DNA of 64,000 bases from Leptobrachium leishanense (lineage: Eukaryota > Chordata > Amphibia > Anura > Megophryidae), in NCBI GenBank assembly GCA_009667805.1, contig CM019068.1:9922182-9986181 (forward strand), read 5' to 3'. Numbering within the stretch: position 1 is the stretch's first letter; each line of letters begins with the position of its first letter. The translations under genes and the position numbers were made by a program. Positions 39,553-53,345 of this stretch are shown here, one piece after another. The notes under the pieces are model-generated. The model was given only the letters and a program-made list of their open reading frames with translations. It made no database searches and was not told the origin of the DNA.

Positions 39553-40243
39553 AAGGGCTCTATTACAGTCCTTGCAGAAACTTTAACACGTGCGCAAAAA
39601 CGCATTAGCGCGAGGGGCAAAACCCTTTGCGCAGAACGTCGTATTACAATGTCCACGCAAACTATGCGCGTTAACGTCTACCGCGGGTGAACCTGCGCGA
39701 ACCCTTTGCGAGCGTAATGTACTGCGTGCATCCTATACTTAACATTGTGAGTGCAAATGCGTATGTGCGTTGGTACACGGATGGTATTACAATCTATGCA
39801 CAAAAATTGACGGACAGCGTTTGCGTGCATAATTTTAACGTCTTTGAAAGCTGGTGTTTACGGCAAATCTGAACGTTCTGGCCGAAACCAAATACACCAG
39901 CACAAAAAAAAACATACTGCACAGTATAGTTACACATTCTACACATACCCAAACAATAAAATAGAGAATTTGTGCGTGTTTTTATTATTGCTGCAGCATA
40001 TATACTCAGATTGATTTTGACAGGTGCAAAAACTGAACGGGAGACAATTGTGGTTCTTAATTCTGATTGGCTGAATCGCGCGTAAAAAACAGTCCGCACA
40101 CCGATTTCTGCGCGCAGCGTTAATGCGCGCTTGTTTTTGCACGTCTTTTTAACGCGCAATATTTTTTCACGATTACTAACAGTTACAAGTTTTATCATAG
40201 CACCAACAGATTCCACAGCGTTTTACTATGGAGATCCCAAACA
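39553..40243. other. CpG-dense unidentified element
   Basis: Starts 'ggctctattacagtccttgc' and has unusual density of gcg/cgc. The left block 'aacacgtgcgcaaaaacgca' resembles the reverse complement of 'tgcgcgcttgtttttgcacg' at 40121-40142, suggesting a degenerate inverted repeat of about 590 bp. Probably a MITE, but no target duplication could be fixed. Confidence 0.4.
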
Positions 40244-40634
40244 TGTAACATACAGGGTTAGTCAAAGAGAATTGAAAAGTGACTTTTCGTTCACTTCAAT
40301 TTGGTGCGATTTGGCGATCCCATTTTGGCGACCCTGTGGTGTATTCAGCAAGCACCACAGGGCCGTCGTAATGCAGGGAAAGGCCGCCGCAAGCCCGCCG
40401 AACACTCACTGTAAAACCCGGCGAATGCACACTGAAACCCGCAAAAACATCTGGATTAACCCCGCCGAACACGCCGGGGAAACCCGAGCAGGAGCCGATC
40501 ACAGCGCAGAGCAGCCGACGGAAAAAGCTGACACCGCAGACGAATGGAGTGAAAAAAAATACAGTTTGCTTGAATGATTGAAAAGTGAAACGCTGTTTGC
40601 AAAGAAACTACTGAATGAAAATGTCTCGGATTTA

Positions 40635-42251
<1,617 letters not shown>

Positions 42252-42757
42252 TATATATAAAATCCAATGAATGATAATAAAAAGGGCTGTTATAGAAACA
42301 AGAAGTAAACTTAAAAAAAAAACACTTTAAAAAAAAAAGAATAAACGATTTTTTAAAAAAAAGGAAAAAAGATTTTGCAAAAAATCCCAAAAATGCCTAA
42401 AAGATCCTAAAAAATCTATAAATAAAGAGACTTTTTACTGCAGAATATAATAATAAACAGTTTATTAGATATTGAATTAACATTAAAGACTATGGGATTC
42501 GCCTGAATAAACCTGTCAAATTAAACCACCGAACAGCAGGGCAATTCGGCAACTTTTCACTGCTGGCTTTTGTTCTCTGAATAGCCGAAGCAGTGCTTTT
42601 TTATGGGGATTTCACTGCCCTCGAACAGGCACCGTATGTGCAGGCATTTGGCGAACTGCCTGCTCTCTGAATAGCCGAATGGCCAGGAAAGGTAACCGGA
42701 CGCTGAATTTCACTTTCGGTTACATTTTGGCCCCAATTCGATCTCTTTGAGATAATA

Positions 42758-42861
42758 AAAAGCGTTACATAAGAAACAGACGGCCCTCCCGTAAGATAAT
42801 AACATTTATTACAGTTTGCAGACTCATTGCAGGGAGTTTAAATGCTTTACAGCTCTGTTAT
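42758..42861. other. Short spacer before the 40-bp array
   Basis: About 100 bp of unique sequence. Confidence 0.5.
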
Positions 42862-43341
42862 ACACCTGCACACCCTGAATATATAGAGGAACCCCTAAAA
42901 ACACCCGCACACCCTGAATATATGGAGGAACCCCTAAAAACACCCGCACACCCTGAATATATGGAGGAACCCCTAAAAACACACCCGCACACCCTGAATA
43001 TATGGAGGAACCCCTAAAAATACACCCGCACACCCTGAATATATGGAGGAACCCCTAAAAAGCACACCCGCACACCCTGAATATATGGAGGAGCCCCTAA
43101 AAAGCCACCCACACACCCTGAATATATGGAGGAACCCCTAAAAACACACCCTGAATATATGGAGGCGCCCCTTAAAAGACACCTACACACCCTGAATTAG
43201 GGATGCACCGATACCGATACTAGTATCGGTATCAGGGCCGATATTGCCGTTTGCACGAGTACTTGTTACTCGTGCAAACGGTCCGATACATCCCGCCGAT
43301 ACCGGAAGCCGGCGCTGGGCCGGCTTGCCGGTATCCGCGGG

Positions 43342-43632
43342 GCTGGGGAAGCTAGCCGCGTGCATGAAAAGCACGCGGCCAGCGTTCCCCTCCGGCGCGC
43401 CAAATACTCACCCTTCCTGAAGGTCCGGTCGCTGGGCAGTGATGCATTCCCGCGGCCACTGGGCGCTCCTGTGACGCTGCCTCTCGGCTGGAGGCAGCGT
43501 CACAGATGTGCCCGGCGGCCACGTCACCGCATCACTGCCCAGAGACCGGAACTTCAGGAAGGGTGAGTATTTGGCGCGCCGGAGGGGAACGCTGGCCGCG
43601 TGCTTTACATGCACACGGCCAGCTTCCCCAGC
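43342..43632. repeat. Large inverted repeat with nested hairpin inside the hAT MITE
   Basis: Two arms of about 104 bp (43342-43445 and 43529-43632) are complementary with few mismatches. Both hold 'ggcgcgcc', 'cttcctgaag'-type and 'gcgtgc' blocks. In the loop is a second perfect 13-bp hairpin, 'gtgacgctgcctc' (43471-43483) with 'gaggcagcgtcac' (43491-43503). The symmetry explains why opposite-strand open frames here encode similar peptides. Confidence 0.92.
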
Positions 43633-43918
43633 GTTCGAGCTGGGGGTAAATCCATGAGACCTGGGGGTAAATCGATGAGAGCTGCGGGCAAATCCATGAG
43701 ACCTGGGGGCAAATCCATGAGACCTGGGGGCAAATCCATGAGACCTGGGGGCAAATCCATGAGACCTGGGGGAATATCCATCAGAGCTGGGGGCAAACCC
43801 ATGTGAGCTGGGGGCAAACCCATGTGAGCTGGGGGCAAACCCATGTGAGCTGGGGGCAAATCCATGAGACCTGGGGGCAAATCCATGAGACCTGGGGGCA
43901 AATCCATGTGAGCTGCGG
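43632..43918. repeat. 21-bp minisatellite inside the hAT MITE, about 13 copies
   Basis: Unit 'acctgggggcaaatccatga' plus one base, 21 bp, with gagctg and tgtgag variants. It lies wholly between the foldback and the right part of the hAT element, so it belongs to the transposon and not to the host satellite. Confidence 0.92.
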
Positions 43919-46722
43919 TAAATCTCATATAAATTTTTATATGAGGTCTGTTCCTATTGGAAAGCGTCACATGACATTAAATAAAAGTATTGGTACTCGG
44001 TATCGGTGAGTACTTTTAAAAAGTATTGGTACTCGTACTCGGTCTTAAAAAAGTGGTATCGGTGCATCCCTACCCTGAATATATGGAGGCGCCCCTAAAA
44101 AGACACCTACACACCCTGAATAGATGGAGGAACCCCTAAAAACACACCCGCACACCCTGAATATATGGAGGAGCCCCTAAAAAGATACCCACACACCCTG
44201 AATATATGGAGGAACCCCTAAAAACACACCATGAATATATGGAGGTGCCCCTAAAAAGACACCTATACACCCTGAATATATGGAGGAACCCCTAAAAAGA
44301 AACCCACACACCCTGAATATATGGAGGAACCCCTAAAAATACACCAACACACCCTGAATATATGGAGGAACCCCTAAAAATACACCAACACACCCTGAAT
44401 ATATGGAGGAACCCCTAAAAACACCCGCACACCCTGAATATATGGAGGAGCCCCTAAAAGACACCCGCACACCCTGAATATATGGAGGAGCCCCTAAAAA
44501 GACACCCACACACCCTGAATATATGGAGGAACCCCTAAAAATACACCAACACACCCTGAATATATGGAGGAACCCCTAAAAACACCCGCACACCCTGAAT
44601 ATATGGAGGAGCCCCTAAAAGACCCGCACACCCTGAATATATGGAGGAGCCCCTAAGAAGACACCCACACACCCTGAATATATGGAGGAGTCCCTAAAAA
44701 GACACCTACACACCCTGAATATATGGAGGAGCCCCTAAAAAACACCCACACACCCTGAATATATAGAGGAACTCCTAAAAAGACACCCGCACACCCTGAA
44801 TATATGGAGGAGCCCCTAAAAAGACACCCTCACACCCTGAATATATGGAGGAGCCCCTAAAAAGACACCCACACACCCTGAATATATGGAGGAACCCCTA
44901 AAAAGACACCCTCACACCCTGAATATATGGAGGAGCCCCTAAATAGATGCACACCTGAATATATGGAGGAACCCCTAAAAAGACACCCACACACCCTGAA
45001 TATATGGAGGAACCCCTAAAAAGACACCCTGAATATATGGAGGTGCCCCTAAAAAGACACCTACACACCCTGAATATATGGAGGAACCCCTAAAAACACA
45101 CCCTGAATATATGGAGGCGCCCCTAAAAATACACCAACACACCCTGAATATATGGAGGAACCCCTAAAAACACCCGCACACCCTGAATATATGGAGGAGC
45201 CCCTAAAAGACACCCGCACACCCTGAATATATGGAGGAGCCCCTAAAAAGACACCTACATATGCTGAATATATGGAGGAGCCCCTAAAAAAACACCCACA
45301 CACCCTGAATATATAGAGGAACTCCTAAAAAGACACCCACACACCCTGAATATATGGAGGAGCCCCTAAAAAGACACCCGCACACCCTGAATATATGGAG
45401 GAGCCCCTAAAAAGACGCACACCTGAATATATGGAGGAGCCCCTAAAAAGACACCCACACACCCTGAATATATGGAGGAACTCCTAAAAAGACACCCGCA
45501 CACCCTGAATATATGGAGGAACCCCTAAAAGACACCCACACACCGTGAATATATGGAGGAGCCCCTAAAAAGACACCCGCACACCCTGAGTATATGGAGG
45601 AGCCCCTAAAAACACACCCACACACCCTGAATATATAGAGGAGCCCCTAAAAACACACCCGCACACCCTGAATATATGGAGGAACCCCTAAAAACACACC
45701 CGCACACTCTGAATATATGGAGGAACCCCTAAAAACACACCCTGAATATATGGAGGAACCCCTAAAAAGACACCCGCACACCCTGAATATATGGAGGAAC
45801 CCCTAAAAACACACCCTGAATATATGGAGGAGCCCCTAAAAAGACACCCACACACCCTCAATATATAGAGAAACCCCTAAAAATACACACACACACCCTG
45901 AATATATAGAGAAACCCCTAAAAATACACACACACACCCTGAATATATAGAGAAACCCCTAAAAATACACACACACACTCTGAATATATAGAGGAACTCC
46001 TAAAAAGACACCCGCACACCCTGAATATATGGAGGAACCCCTAAAAACACACCCGCACACCCTGAATATATGGAGGAGCCCCTAAAAAGACACACACACA
46101 CCCTGAATATATGGAGGAACCCCTAAAAACACACCCTGAATATATGGAGGAGCCCCTAAAAAGACACCCACACACTCTGAATATATAGAGGAACTCCTAA
46201 AAAGACACCCGCACACCCTGAATATATGGAGGAACACCTAAAAAGACACCTGCACACCCTGAATATATGGAGGAACCCCTAAAAACACACCCGCACACCC
46301 TGAATATATGGAGGAGCCCCTAAAAAGACACACACACACCCTGAATATATGGAGGAGCCCCTAAAAACACACACCGGCACACCCTGAATATATGGAGGAG
46401 CCCCTAAAAACACACCCACACACCCTGAATATATGGAGGAACCCCTAAAAAGACACCCGCACACCCTGAATATATGGAGGAACCCCTAAAAAGACACCCA
46501 CACACCCTGAATATATGGAGGAGCCCCTAAAAAGACACCCGCACACCCTGAATATATGGAGGAACCCCTAAAAAGACACCCGCACACCCTGAATATATGG
46601 AGGAACCCCTAAAAAGACACGCGCACACCCTGAATATATGGAGGAACCCCTAAAAAGACACCCACACACCCTGAATATATGGAGGAACCCCTAAAAAAGT
46701 CACCCGCACATCCTCAATAAAT

Positions 46723-47221
46723 TGGACCTCTAAATTAAAGGACATTGGGAATAAATGTACTGCATGGAAAGTCTTCACCAATACAACATAACAGTGAGGC
46801 TTTAGATAGCAGCTACAACAACACAAGTAAAACACATCCATATATTAAAACAATTCTTGCTTAAAATATATCTGAATAAATGTAGAAGTACAGGAAATCG
46901 TGCGGTGCCTAAAGCGCAGCCTCTCATTTCTCTTTACCTAAATAACCTCTTGTTTTAATGTACATACAGGTCTCTGATCAGGTGACCCGGCCTTAATAAA
47001 AATAATTCTGTGTCCGGCTCGCTGAGCTTCCCCATAGAAGCTAATCAGTGCATTAGATGCAAATCAATAAATAAAAGGGAGGAGGAGATCAGCGTGTTTA
47101 CAAAGTGCAGTGATATTGCAAAGCACTGGATACATTGTGTAACTGAATGGAAAACAATAAAACATCCTTATTAACATGAACATATCAGCTCTCTGCAGCT
47201 CCAGCTCACTTACACCTCTTA
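46723..47221. other. Spacer, nothing recognised
   Basis: About 500 bp of AT-rich unique sequence between the satellite and the first Harbinger-like MITE. Confidence 0.5.
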
Positions 47222-47657
47222 GGCTAGGGTCAGACTGAGGCAGTGCGAACGCGCGTTCTGGCGCACATAATCACGGCCGCACTAGCAGCAGATGCCGGGC
47301 AATGACAGCCAATATACGAAGTACGGTCGCACGAAAGTCCGGCCGCGCAACGCAAGTGGAAAATGAACGCATTTTTTCGAGAACGTTAAACCGCTGGTAC
47401 TGACGTACAGAGTGCGCTGCGGCCGCATAGCAGCGTGTGTGCGTGATTAGGAGATGTCAGACGCTGCTAGTGTGCGGCCAACATAACGTTCAAACAGCCG
47501 GATTTCCCTAGACTTCTTTTCACCCCATCGTCATGAAATACGTCCAGAATTGCGCATCGTCTGACCACTTAAGCGTATTCCGTGAAAAAATGCGTGCGCA
47601 CGCATCGACGTACATTTTGACGGTGGCCGCAGAAAATGCGCTCATCTGTCCCTAGCC
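47222..47657 (-). mobile_element. Harbinger-like MITE copy A
   Basis: Ends 'GGCTAGGGTCAGAC' and, inverted, 'GTCCCTAGCC', flanked by TTA at 47219-47221 and 47658-47660. The interior has 'atcacggccgcactagcagc' and 'ctgacgtacagagtgcgctg', conserved across six copies in the window. A 3-bp TTA/TWA duplication with a GGC.. terminus fits PIF/Harbinger; no transposase is present. Orientation is set arbitrarily relative to copies C, E and F. Confidence 0.88.
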
Positions 47658-47681
47658 TTATTCTACAGACGCAAATCAAAG

Positions 47682-48390
47682 GGGTTATTCACTAACATCC
47701 GAATGGGCCCGAATTGCACCGAACTGTGAACTTCCCCGTACAATGCAATTTCGAGGCAATTTGTTTATTCACCATACTGTTATTTCAACAAATACTGGCG
47801 AATTGACAGCAGAATACGGTTCAATTTGCCGCAATTCGGCAGCATCAAAATTGTCCCATAGACGACTATCGTGTCTTTATTCACAGAACGCCAAATGCAC
47901 CGAAATTCTGATGAAAAGCCTTGATTTTTGGATTTTCAAATCTGACACGTTTAAACAGGTTTCAATGTAAAAATGGAATATCTTTTTTTTATTAAAGACT
48001 GTTTATTATTTTTATTTTTTGCAAAAACCCTTTTTATTTAATAAAAGACCTTTTTTGTATTTTTTATACAACATTTTTCTATTTTTTTTTATTTTTTTTA
48101 GATACTTTATTCTGTAAACGACCTTTTTATTATATTTAAGGAGACATCTTTTTTTATTTATTTTTTAGTTCAGAGGAATCCACTGATATTAATTCGGCGC
48201 AATTTGGCGGTAATTGGCACAATTCGGTCCTTTTGGCCGACATCCGATAATTGCTTTGGCCGCTCAAATTTTGGCGAAATATGGTGACCATTCTCTAAAT
48301 AGTGAATTCACTGTAATTTTGGCGAAAAGCAAAGCACCGAAACTGCACGCTAGATCGGTCCAAGTTTGTTTTTTTAGGTAATAAACCCAA
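47682..48390. mobile_element. Family B-related transposon, copy B4
   Basis: Begins 'aaggggttattcactaacat' and has 'gaattgcaccgaactgtgaa', an AT-rich core with long T runs, and a distal 'tcggtccttttggccgacat' region. The start matches the GGGGTTATTCA terminus of the family. The right border is uncertain (about 48350-48390). Confidence 0.6.
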
Positions 48391-48658
48391 TTGAATAGAG
48401 CGGGAGGCTGATATTTCCCAACTCAATAGGATTATCAGACAGATGCGCAAACTGCGGCGAGTTTGTTTCAAAATAAATGACGTTTAAAGGGTAAACGTAT
48501 AACTTTTACATTTTGAAATTCCTGGTGAAGTGAAAGTGTTTGGATCTCTGCGTTTATTCCGGATTCTTGCCGCCCCCCCCCTTCCCCCCCCCGGGGCCTT
48601 TCAGCGCAGAAAACAAACTATTTTGCGATTTCTAAAACAGGAAAATAATCTCCTGGAA
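48391..48658. other. Spacer with a C-rich run
   Basis: Unique sequence including a poly-C tract at about 48573-48592. No gene. Confidence 0.5.
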
Positions 48659-49084
48659 AGCTAAGGTCAGACGAAAGCAGTTTTAACATGCGTTTAGACG
48701 CACGAAATCACGGCCGTGCTAGCAGCAAATGACGTCCAATGCTGGGGAACACGCGAAGTACGGCCGCACGAACGTTCGTCCGCGCAACGCAAGTGGCAAA
48801 CGAACGCATTTTTTCTAGAACGTCAAACCACTAGTACTGACGTACAGAGTGCGCTGCGTCCGCATAGCGGCGTGTTTGCGTGATTGGGAGACGTCAGACG
48901 CTGCTAATGTCCGGCCAACATAACGTCCAGACGCAAAAAGTGTTTTATTGATGATCCGTACAAAATCACGGACGAAAAGGCGCATCGTATGACGCTATCG
49001 CGTATTCCGTGAAAAAATGCGTCCATTCGTCCAAACGCACTTTTTCACAGACAACGCGAAAAATGCGTTAGTCTGACCCTAGCC
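48659..49084 (-). mobile_element. Harbinger-like MITE copy B
   Basis: The diverged left terminus 'agctaaggtcagacgaaagc' and right terminus 'agtctgaccctagcc' enclose the same interior as the other copies ('gctagcagcaaatgacgtcc', 'ctgacgtacagagtgcgctg'). TTA follows on the right (49085-49087); the left flank is mutated. The 25-bp minisatellite begins immediately after it. Confidence 0.85.
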
Positions 49085-49090
49085 TTAATG

Positions 49091-49352
49091 CCCCCTTTCC
49101 CAGGGGCGTGTAAATCCCCGTTTCCCAGGGGCGCGTAAATCCCCGTTTCCCAGAGGCGCGTAAATCCCCGTTTCCCAGGGGCGCGTAAATCCCCGTTTCC
49201 CAGAGGCGCGTAAATCCCCGTTTCCCAGGGGCGCGTAAATCCCCGTTTCCCAGAGGAGCGTAAATCCCCGTTTCCCAGGGGCGCATAAATCCCCGTTTCC
49301 CAGGGGCGCGTAAATCCCCGTTTCCCAGAGGCGCGTAAATCCCCATTTCCCG
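49091..49352. repeat. 25-bp minisatellite, about 10.5 copies
   Basis: Unit 'gtttcccaggggcgcgtaaa' plus 'tcccc' (25 bp; anchors at 49096, 49121, 49146). Gagg/gggg variants roughly alternate. All three minus-strand frames are partly open because of the composition, not coding. Confidence 0.96.
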
Positions 49353-50489
49353 AGAGGCGCAACCCAGCACGAGATCCCACTTATAAAGGAGGATTTGCAG
49401 ATAAGTGCAGGAATAATCCCAAGATGTGACAAGTGGGTGATTTGGTAATGGGGCCCCCTGAGAATCGCTCCCCCATTGAACGGCTGCCGTCGATCCGCGG
49501 TAAAGCTGTCACTACGGCTTCGGATCAGGGATTTTACTAAATTCAAAGAAAAACATGACTTTTTTAGAATCCGAATATCTCAGAACGGTAAAAAAAAAAA
49601 TACACGGGGCTGAACGCGCGACGCCTGCGCTTTTCATTACTGACCAAATGCGGCGTAACCTTTCGGAGAAATCCCTGACGCGCACAGCATGGGGAATGTG
49701 AGTCGAGATCACGAGGGGTGGGTTCTTTGCCCGGGGCTGGTACCAACCCACAATAATCTATAAATCGCTCATCAGAGGGAGACGGTAAATTACTCCAGCT
49801 GCGTTACGCCAGAAAGCTGAAAGTATTAAAAGAAAATGGAATCGGGCCGCAGCGAAAATAAATCCGCTGTCACCGCGTCTCCAGGAAGACACGGCGCGTA
49901 TCTTCAGCTACAGACAGGGGGTCAACCACAACGCGATAAATGGATTAAGACGAACACAGCTAGATGGACGCGAGCAATGTAGCGGCAAATTGCATTAAAT
50001 CGCCTTATTCACCCCTTGACAAATATAATTTACGCATCATTGTGCGCTGAGATACATCGAGCCGCCGACTGACGAGCTTCCGACAGCAGAATGCAACGAA
50101 GGAGCAGAAACCAGGCAAAAAAATGTTACAAAATTCTAGAAACTGATAAAAGTGCAATAAAAATAAAAATATATCAAACTTCGATATTTGTGTTTTTCGT
50201 TTTCATATTTTAGTTATTATTTTCGTGATCAAGAAAGAGAAAATGAATATTGTGACAATCTATTTATTTTGTGTGGGTGGCGCACGGCATGGTGTGATCC
50301 TCCAGGCACATTCGGGGTTAACTGCTCTGTGTAATAATATTCATTAATGTAAACGTGAAACATTGTTATATATTGTTGCTCGTGTGATTTAAAGGGTAAC
50401 TACTGAAAGAATCCACTTTCCTTTTTTTCCCCTTAAATAAATGGGCAGATTCTGTGTCGGTCTCTGCAGAATTATTTAGAATTTTTTAT
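49353..50489. other. Unique spacer; possible conserved element 49930-50110
   Basis: No gene recognised. The interval 49930-50110 ('ggcaaattgcattaaatcgc', 'gacaaatataatttacgcat') is non-repetitive with homeobox-type AT cores in a GC-balanced context, a weak hint of regulatory conservation. Confidence 0.35.
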
Positions 50490-50980
50490 TTTAGGTGATA
50501 TTTCCTCTCTTTCTCCCTCGCCGCGCGCTGCTCCTCCACTTCAGCTCAGGGGCTCCAGAACATGGAAGTACCTGAAGCTTTTCTGTGCAGTTTGTGTTCT
50601 TATACAAGTAGTGTAGGAGCCGCAAATTCCGCAGCGCTGCGGGACTCACACACTTTACGTACACAAGTTCCGCAGCGCCTGCGCAGAGCGATGGATTGGA
50701 GCTGCACGCGCATTCACAGATCTGATCCATCGCTGCCTCTCTGGTCTCACAGGGTGACGTCGCCCGCTCTCTGTGTGTGACATCACTAGTGACCGGGGCA
50801 GCCGGGAAATTCAAAATCCTGACTGCTGGTGACGCTGGGTGGGGTGAAGGAAACTCCTCCCCTTCACCAAGCATTTTCACCAGATCAGAGCAGGGGGGGG
50901 GAGTCGCACACCTCACATCGTGACCACTTTAAAAAGGTAAAGCGGTAAGGGTGGTAAGGGTGACTGTCCCCTTAGCTTGT
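50490..50980. mobile_element. Family M non-autonomous transposon, copy M2
   Basis: Shares with M1 (23303-23848) the blocks 'ccgcgcgctgctc', 'gggactcacacactttacgt', 'gacatcactagtgaccggg' and the 'gaccacttta' right hairpin, ending near 'gactgtccccttag', an inverted relic of the terminus. About 75-80% similar by eye. The left end is eroded. Confidence 0.7.
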
Positions 50981-51422
50981 GTTCCAGTGTGGCACATTGG
51001 GGTTTTTTTGCTGCTAGAAATCTTTATATTGCTCATTAATTATTAATTACTTTACTTAAAGACACACGATCACTTACATAAGCTGCAACTAGTGCATTAC
51101 AAACAAAACACATTATAAAACACATTATAAAACACATTTCATGCTGCGCTTTTTTTCCCTTTGTTTGAAGTAATTGCATCTAAAAAGGAAAAATAAAATA
51201 AGGGTTTTTATCTCCTGTTTCCATTATGGGGATTTTTATAATGATGCAACATTTACCAAAATCTGTGCAAAAGTTTTACTTTCTGGCTGTGTTTTTATCT
51301 TCTAAAGTATTTAACAGTTAATGATGTGGAGGAGGGAATATTTAGATGAAGCAGCAGGGGGTGTATTGTGTTGTCTAGGCTACCTGAGATAAGAGCTGGC
51401 AGCTGAATGAGATAAGACACCG
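50981..51422. other. Spacer, nothing recognised
   Basis: AT-rich unique sequence with a short 'acacattataaa' duplication near 51107-51134. Confidence 0.45.
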
Positions 51423-51485
51423 CAGGGTGGGGAACTTTGATTCCCCGAAGTGCAGGGAACGAGAGAGCACCGAAATGTCGGCGAC
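51423..51485 (-). mobile_element. Family B terminal fragment, copy B5
   Basis: The blocks 'gattccccgaagtgcaggga' and 'gagagcaccgaaatgtcggc' are the reverse complement of the B2 left end. The 34-bp minisatellite starts within or directly after this fragment. Confidence 0.65.
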
Positions 51486-52437
51486 CGGGCGCAGACACAT
51501 GAGGACATCATGCTCTCACCGGGCGCAGACACATAAAGACGTCATGCTCTCACTGGGCGCAGACACATAAAGACGTCATGCTCTCAGCGGGCGCAGACAC
51601 GTGAGGGCGCCATGCTCTCACCGGGCGCAGTCACACGAGGCCACTCTCACCATGCTCTCACCGGGCACAGTCACACACGAGGACGCCATGCTCTCACACC
51701 GGGCACGAAGTCACACAGAGGACGCCATGCTCTCACCGGGCACAGACACCATGTGAGCACGACGCCATGCTCACTCACCGGCGCCAGGACACGTGAGGAC
51801 GCCATTCTCTCACCGGGCACAGTCACGTGAGGACGCCATTCTCTCACCGGGCACAGTCACACGAGGACGCCATGCTCTCACCGGGCGCAGTCACACGAGG
51901 ACGCCATGCTCTCACCGGGCACAGACACGTGAGGACGCCATTCTCTCACCGGGCACAGTCACACGAGGACGCCATGCTCTCACCGGGCACAGACACGTGA
52001 GCACGCCATGCTCTCACCGGGCGCAGACACGTGAGGGCGCCATGCTCTCACCGGGCACAGTCACAAGAGGACGCCATGCTCTCATCGGGCAAAGACACGT
52101 GAGGACGCCATGCTCTCACCGGGCGCAGACACATAAAGACGTCATGCTCTCACCGGGCGCAGACACGTGAGGGCGCCATGCTCTCACCAGGCACAGACAC
52201 GTGAGCACGCCATGCTCTCACCAGGCACAGTCACGTGAGGACGCCATGCTCTCACCGGGCACAGACACGTGAGGACGCCATGCTCTCACCGGGCACAGAC
52301 ACGTGAGGACGCCATGCTCTCACCGGGCACAGACACGTGAGGACGCCATGCTCTCACCGGGCACAGACACGTGAGGACGCCATGCTCTCACCGGGCACAG
52401 ACACGTGAGGACGCCATGCTCTCACCGGGCGCAGTCA
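51486..52437. repeat. 34-bp minisatellite, about 27 copies
   Basis: Unit 'ccgggcacagacacgtgagg' plus 'acgccatgctctca' (34 bp), with gcgcag/gcacag, tcacacgagg/acacgtgagg and ataaagacgtc variants. The last seven units (about 52200-52437) are almost identical, suggesting recent expansion at that end. Units near 51630-51790 are disrupted by small insertions. Confidence 0.96.
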
Positions 52438-53345
52438 GATGATACAGTGGATGTTTTTTGAATGATTTATTCGGATATTTATACAAAGTGAAAAGCGATG
52501 TATTTGTTTGTTCTGGCCGCGCCGTCCTCTAAGAGACCATTAATCCTTTTTAAGTAGCAGCAGCCCGCAGCGGGGGAAGACGCCTGCCAGGACGCGGCGC
52601 ACACAGTGCAGGGTCTGCCCATTCCGGCTTGTTATAAAACTGGCGCAGGAATCTGATCTCAGCGTAGGTTTAACTCCTCGGGCCGGTCCGGCCGCCGCGC
52701 CCGGCAAATGCCAGTTGTGATGCTGGATTTGGGAAATGCGTGTTTGGGAACTGGCTAAATTCCACCAGCTGGTTTTCATTTCAAAAGCTAATGATTATTT
52801 TCCCCCGTCGGCTTTTGACCTTAAAGAGAGTTCATGGAGGAGAGGGGTGAGGAAGCGTCGGGCATCCATTGTGAGCCCCCGGCCGCCTTCCCTGCGCATT
52901 CTGCCACCGCTCGACAGAATGGCTGAGGATTTGCACTTCCAGAGCGGATCTGGACGACCCTCGGCTAAGGTTACCAAATTAACTGCGGCATTTTGCCTCC
53001 CCTCCATCCCGGTGCCTCTATTGTTAGGTACAGATGATAAAAATAGTCAGGAATGTCTTTTTGCAGTTATCTAGGTGCTTGAATGACTGGGTTATCACAT
53101 GGCCCCGTGTGACCAGGCCCAAATAAAGATACGGGCTGTCAAGAGGCTCTGGGTGCGGAGCAACGCGGGGTTTAAACTAATCGGACAGAAAGCAGGGCAC
53201 CGCTCCGAGCGTCACCCACAGGGCGAGACACTTATAAGGGAAGTTATCTCGGAGCCACCAGCAATCAAGCGCTATTAGATCAAAGCCGCTACAAGGCGAG
53301 AATTCCAAAACCACAATGTAACCCTGACATTTATTCAATATATAT
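52438..53345. other. Unique spacer, GC-balanced, no gene recognised
   Basis: The 112-codon open frame at 52736-53074 has no domain I recognise and lies opposite another open frame. The sequence resembles neither the repeats nor the transposons and might be conserved non-coding DNA. Confidence 0.4.

Larger units (their letters stand above)
43198..44072. mobile_element. hAT-type MITE with perfect 8-bp target duplication
   Basis: Perfect 18-bp terminal inverted repeats, 'TAGGGATGCACCGATACC' and its complement, flanked by the direct repeat CCCTGAAT at 43190-43197 and 44073-44080. An 8-bp duplication with a TAGGGATG terminus is diagnostic of hAT. The 875-bp element has no transposase. It contains a large foldback (43342-43632) and an internal 21-bp minisatellite (43632-43918). 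Confidence 0.95.
42862..46722. repeat. 39-41-bp satellite, about 75 copies, split by a hAT MITE
   Basis: The unit contains 'cacaccctgaatatatggag' and 'gaacccctaaaaagacaccc', of variable length (shortened units lack the 'gacacccgca' part). The array is continuous on both sides of the 43198-44072 insertion: removing that element and one target copy restores 'acaccctgaatatatggagg'. Several 'agcccc' and 'aacccc' units alternate in blocks, and a few units carry 'tatagag' instead of 'tatggag'. Confidence 0.96.

Noticed and set aside
43360..43614. Two similar peptides on opposite strands (68 codons each) as a gene pair
   Set aside because: They are explained by the inverted repeat inside the hAT MITE.
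52736..53074. 112-codon open frame as a possible exon
   Set aside because: No recognised domain, no splice signals evaluated as convincing, and an overlapping antisense frame of similar quality. Left as unannotated spacer.
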